Shown: piece after piece, positions 62,039-64,000 of the stretch
Position numbering within the stretch: position 1 is the first letter of the stretch
Layout of the letters: each line of letters opens with the position of its first letter
Source: an uncultured Prevotellaceae bacterium
GTDB taxonomy: Bacteria > Bacteroidota > Bacteroidia > Bacteroidales > Bacteroidaceae
Assembly (NCBI GenBank): GCA_947166305.1
Contig: CAMVDV010000001.1
Coordinates: 62,001 to 126,000 of the forward strand
Reading direction: 5' to 3'
Length of the DNA: 64,000 nucleotides
Position numbers and translations under genes: made by a program
Notes under the pieces: generated by a model
The model's input: only the letters and a program-made list of their open reading frames with translations
Told to the model about the DNA's origin: nothing
Databases searched by the model: none

Positions 62039-63230
62039 AACAAATATAGCAGCATTCGTTCCTGCCGTCCTGCCGGATTGGCAATCCGCCAGCAGCAGAC
62101 ATGAGCATTGCAGGTGCGATAGGACAGGAAAGTTTTCTCTCTTTCTCTTCATTCTCCTATCTTCTCTTTCTGCTTTCGGCCAAGACTACGAGGGAGTCCG
62201 ACTGCATTGGCTGGACAGCTTGAGGGCAGCAACAGCTCACATCCTGCGCGACAGCATCATCCGTCAGGACGGCGACAGCATGAAACTCTGGTGGACTGTC
62301 TATGGAGAAAAGCCCACCGACGGCCGAAGCCTATGGATAAGTCTGCACGGCGGAGGCGGCACGACGCCTGACGTGAACGACCAACAGTGGCGCAATCAGA
62401 TGCATCTCTACCGCCCGAGCGAGGGCGTCTATGTTGCTCCACGCTCTTCCGTCGAGGCATGGGACATGTGGTGCCAGCAGCCCATCGACAGCATGTACCG
62501 CGTCCTCATCCGCACCATGATGGTTCATCTCGATGTCAATCCCGACAAAGTATATATCATGGGCTATTCGGCAGGCGGTGACGGCGTGTGGCGCATGGCA
62601 CCGCGAATGGCCGACCATTGGGCGGCGGCAAGCATGATGGCAGGTCATCCCGGCGATGTTCGTCTCGAGAACTTGCTGAACACCCCCTTCATGATTTGGT
62701 GCGGAGCGAACGACGCTGCCTACAATCGCAACAGGCTCGACCGCGAACGAGGCCTCGAGATGGACTCCTTGCAGCGCACTTGTCCCGATGGATATGTCCA
62801 CGAAACACACATCATGGAGGGCAAAGGCCATTGGATGGACCGCGAGGATGCGGCGGCGGTGCCTTGGATGGCTCAGTACAAACGGCAGGCCTGGCCCAAA
62901 CATATCATCTGGCAACAGGAAGCAGTCCTGCGTCCGACGTTTTATTGGCTCGAAGCTCCACGCGAAGAACTCAGTCGCGGCAAGCGTGTCGATGCCCTGG
63001 TCGATGGCAACATCATCAACGTCACCCGTTGCGATTACTCATACATTATTATATATATAAGCGATGAGTTGGTGAACCTCCGCAAGCCCGTCACCGTAAA
63101 ATACAATGGCAGAAAGGTCTTCAAAGGCAGGCTGAAACCGAGCCTCGACGTCTACAGGCAGACGCTCTACGAACGCCAAGACCCCAGATTTGCCGCACCA
63201 TGCAGGCTGACGGTCAGGATAAAAAGATAG
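61974..63230 (+). CDS. Exported alpha/beta hydrolase (esterase-like), start uncertain
   Basis: Serine hydrolase fold: LWISLHGGGGTTPDVNDQQW (oxyanion region), the nucleophile in VYIMGYSAGGDGVWRMAP, an acidic residue in TPFMIWCGANDAAYNR and the His in MEGKGHWMDREDAA. This resembles PHB-depolymerase/feruloyl-esterase-like proteins. The secretion signal KFSLFLFILLSSLSAFGQ starts at 62130, but no in-frame ATG, GTG or TTG lies just before it. Upstream sequence is a decayed RAYT repeat. The coordinate given is the first in-frame ATG, which lies inside the repeat and would bury the signal peptide. The natural start was probably lost or replaced by the element. Confidence 0.7.
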   Translation: MIISVSDYKSLYSKRSDCKSDRTNIAAFVPAVLPDWQSASSRHEHCRCDRTGKFSLFLFILLSSLSAFGQDYEGVRLHWLDSLRAATAHILRDSIIRQDGDSMKLWWTVYGEKPTDGRSLWISLHGGGGTTPDVNDQQWRNQMHLYRPSEGVYVAPRSSVEAWDMWCQQPIDSMYRVLIRTMMVHLDVNPDKVYIMGYSAGGDGVWRMAPRMADHWAAASMMAGHPGDVRLENLLNTPFMIWCGANDAAYNRNRLDRERGLEMDSLQRTCPDGYVHETHIMEGKGHWMDREDAAAVPWMAQYKRQAWPKHIIWQQEAVLRPTFYWLEAPREELSRGKRVDALVDGNIINVTRCDYSYIIIYISDELVNLRKPVTVKYNGRKVFKGRLKPSLDVYRQTLYERQDPRFAAPCRLTVRIKR

Positions 63231-63292
63231 AAGGAATCCCTTCCTTGCGCAAATTATTGTGCTTTATCCGCATCGTGTTCCATAAATAATTG

Positions 63293-63300
63293 TATCTTTG
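63293..63300 (+). promoter_or_regulatory. Candidate -7 element for the ThuA-like gene (TATCTTTG)
   Basis: TATCTTTG followed by TGCCG, 45 bp before the GTG start. Confidence 0.6.
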
Positions 63301-63344
63301 TGCCGAAGAATTAACATAGGAAACACTCAGAAAAAGTTATCGAA

Positions 63345-64000
63345 GTGAAGAGATTAGTCCGTCTGTTAGTGGCCGTCTGCATGATGTGTGCTTTTGGCCA
63401 AGTCCTTGCCCAGACAACTTCGCTGGAGGGCAAGAAGGTTTTGTTCGTCTATGGAGGCTGGGAAGGCCATGAACCCAGGCAATGTATGGAGATTCTCAAA
63501 CCGTGGCTCGAGAGCCAGGGAGCCAATGTTGTGCTGTCCAGTAGCCTCGACTCCTATACCGACGAGGCGCTGATGAGCAGTCTCGACCTCATAATTCAGA
63601 CCTGGACGATGGGACATCTCACTGCCGGGCAGGAAAGCGGACTGACGAAAGCAGTGCGTGGCGGCGTGGGATTGGCAGGCTGGCACGGTGGTCTGGGCGA
63701 CGCCTTCAGGGGAAATACAGAATATCAGTTCATGGTGGGCGGACAATGGGTGGCTCATCCTGGCGGCATCATCGACTACAAAGTGGACATCAAGGACAAG
63801 AAAGACCCTGTGACGAAAGGATTAAAGTCCTTCCACATGAAGTCCGAACAATACTATATGCACGTTGACCCCAGCGTGAAGGTGCTTGCCACGACAACAT
63901 TCCACAGCCAGCCCGAGTCGCCGTGGATAGAAGGTGTCGTGATGCCTGTCGTCTGGAAGAAGCATTACGGCAAAGGCCGCGTCTTCTATTCGTCGCTATG
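63345..64000 (+). CDS. ThuA-domain protein, exported (3' end outside window)
   Basis: The frame starts with GTG (VKRLVRLLVAVCMMCAFGQV, signal peptide to about residue 23) and remains open to the window edge, 218 codons. It matches the ThuA-like (trehalose utilisation/DUF1080-associated) fold, a class I glutamine-amidotransferase-like domain: KKVLFVYGGWEGHEPRQCME, LDLIIQTWTMGHLTAGQESG, GVGLAGWHGGLGDAFRGNTEYQFMVGGQWVAHP, HMKSEQYYMHVDPS and PVVWKKHYGKGRVFYSSL. Family members are linked to sugar metabolism, but the reaction is unproven. It has its own promoter and is separate from the hydrolase 115 bp upstream. Confidence 0.88.
   Translation, partial: MKRLVRLLVAVCMMCAFGQVLAQTTSLEGKKVLFVYGGWEGHEPRQCMEILKPWLESQGANVVLSSSLDSYTDEALMSSLDLIIQTWTMGHLTAGQESGLTKAVRGGVGLAGWHGGLGDAFRGNTEYQFMVGGQWVAHPGGIIDYKVDIKDKKDPVTKGLKSFHMKSEQYYMHVDPSVKVLATTTFHSQPESPWIEGVVMPVVWKKHYGKGRVFYSSL

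Overview
The window reads as a chromosome segment of a Bacteroidales bacterium, most like Prevotellaceae. The grounds are TAnnTTTG-type (-7) promoters, a type IX secretion (T9SS) gene set gldKLMN with a PorP/SprF gene, surface proteins ending in T9SS-like tails (BspA-type leucine-rich repeats, InlB-type B repeats), a Na+/H+ V-type ATPase, and a DAHP synthase-chorismate mutase fusion. Genus and species cannot be fixed from sequence alone.

Layout. 1-4500 (+): end of ftsX, then DUF3098, uppP, truB, queA and folK. 4900-15034 (+): BspA-like protein, rpsO, a YfhO-type membrane protein, groES-groEL, and an InlB-repeat protein. 15035-16041: about 1 kb packed with repeats. 16042-22300 (-): porP/sprF-gldK-gldL-gldM-gldN, the T9SS/gliding motor core. 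22486-25577: a lipoprotein (-), glyQS and an FKBP lipoprotein (+). 25711-30227 (-): aromatic amino acid operon pheA-aminotransferase-DAHP synthase/chorismate mutase-tyrA. It is preceded by a transcription attenuator with a 19-residue leader peptide rich in Phe and Tyr. 30334-37480 (+): cobalamin riboswitch followed by a BtuB-like receptor, a BtuG-like beta-propeller, a DUF4465 protein and a 50-residue microprotein. 38195-50341: lptD, HD protein, DUF1846 protein, OMP, PCMD lipoprotein, cyclophilin, an acyltransferase-glycosyltransferase fusion and a flippase (all - except DUF1846). 50776-58234 (+): V-ATPase D-I-K, a nucleotidyltransferase, a GH29 fucosidase, udk and an MltF-like transglycosylase. 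59111-64000: CMD-family protein (-), Crp/Fnr regulator, RAYT transposase element, esterase-like hydrolase and the start of a ThuA-like protein.

How they work together. Envelope building and secretion dominate: UppP, LptD, flippase, glycosyltransferase and the T9SS motor with at least four tail-bearing candidate cargoes. Two of those cargoes sit in the cobalamin operon, which suggests that B12 capture proteins may be exported by T9SS here rather than as surface lipoproteins.

Most unusual content. (1) A complete Phe/Tyr attenuator upstream of pheA. (2) Nineteen intergenic arrays, in about ten sequence families, that share a 22-bp unit; fourteen of them are exactly four units (88 bp) long. (3) A RAYT transposase element flanked by deletion derivatives that still carry the last codons and stop of the transposase gene. 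(4) Palindromic repeats that have entered coding regions (folK start, a glycosyltransferase, a cyclophilin start, a hydrolase start). (5) An in-frame Ser-Asp/Glu-Tyr repeat tail directly behind the gldL stop codon. No tRNA, rRNA or CRISPR array was seen.
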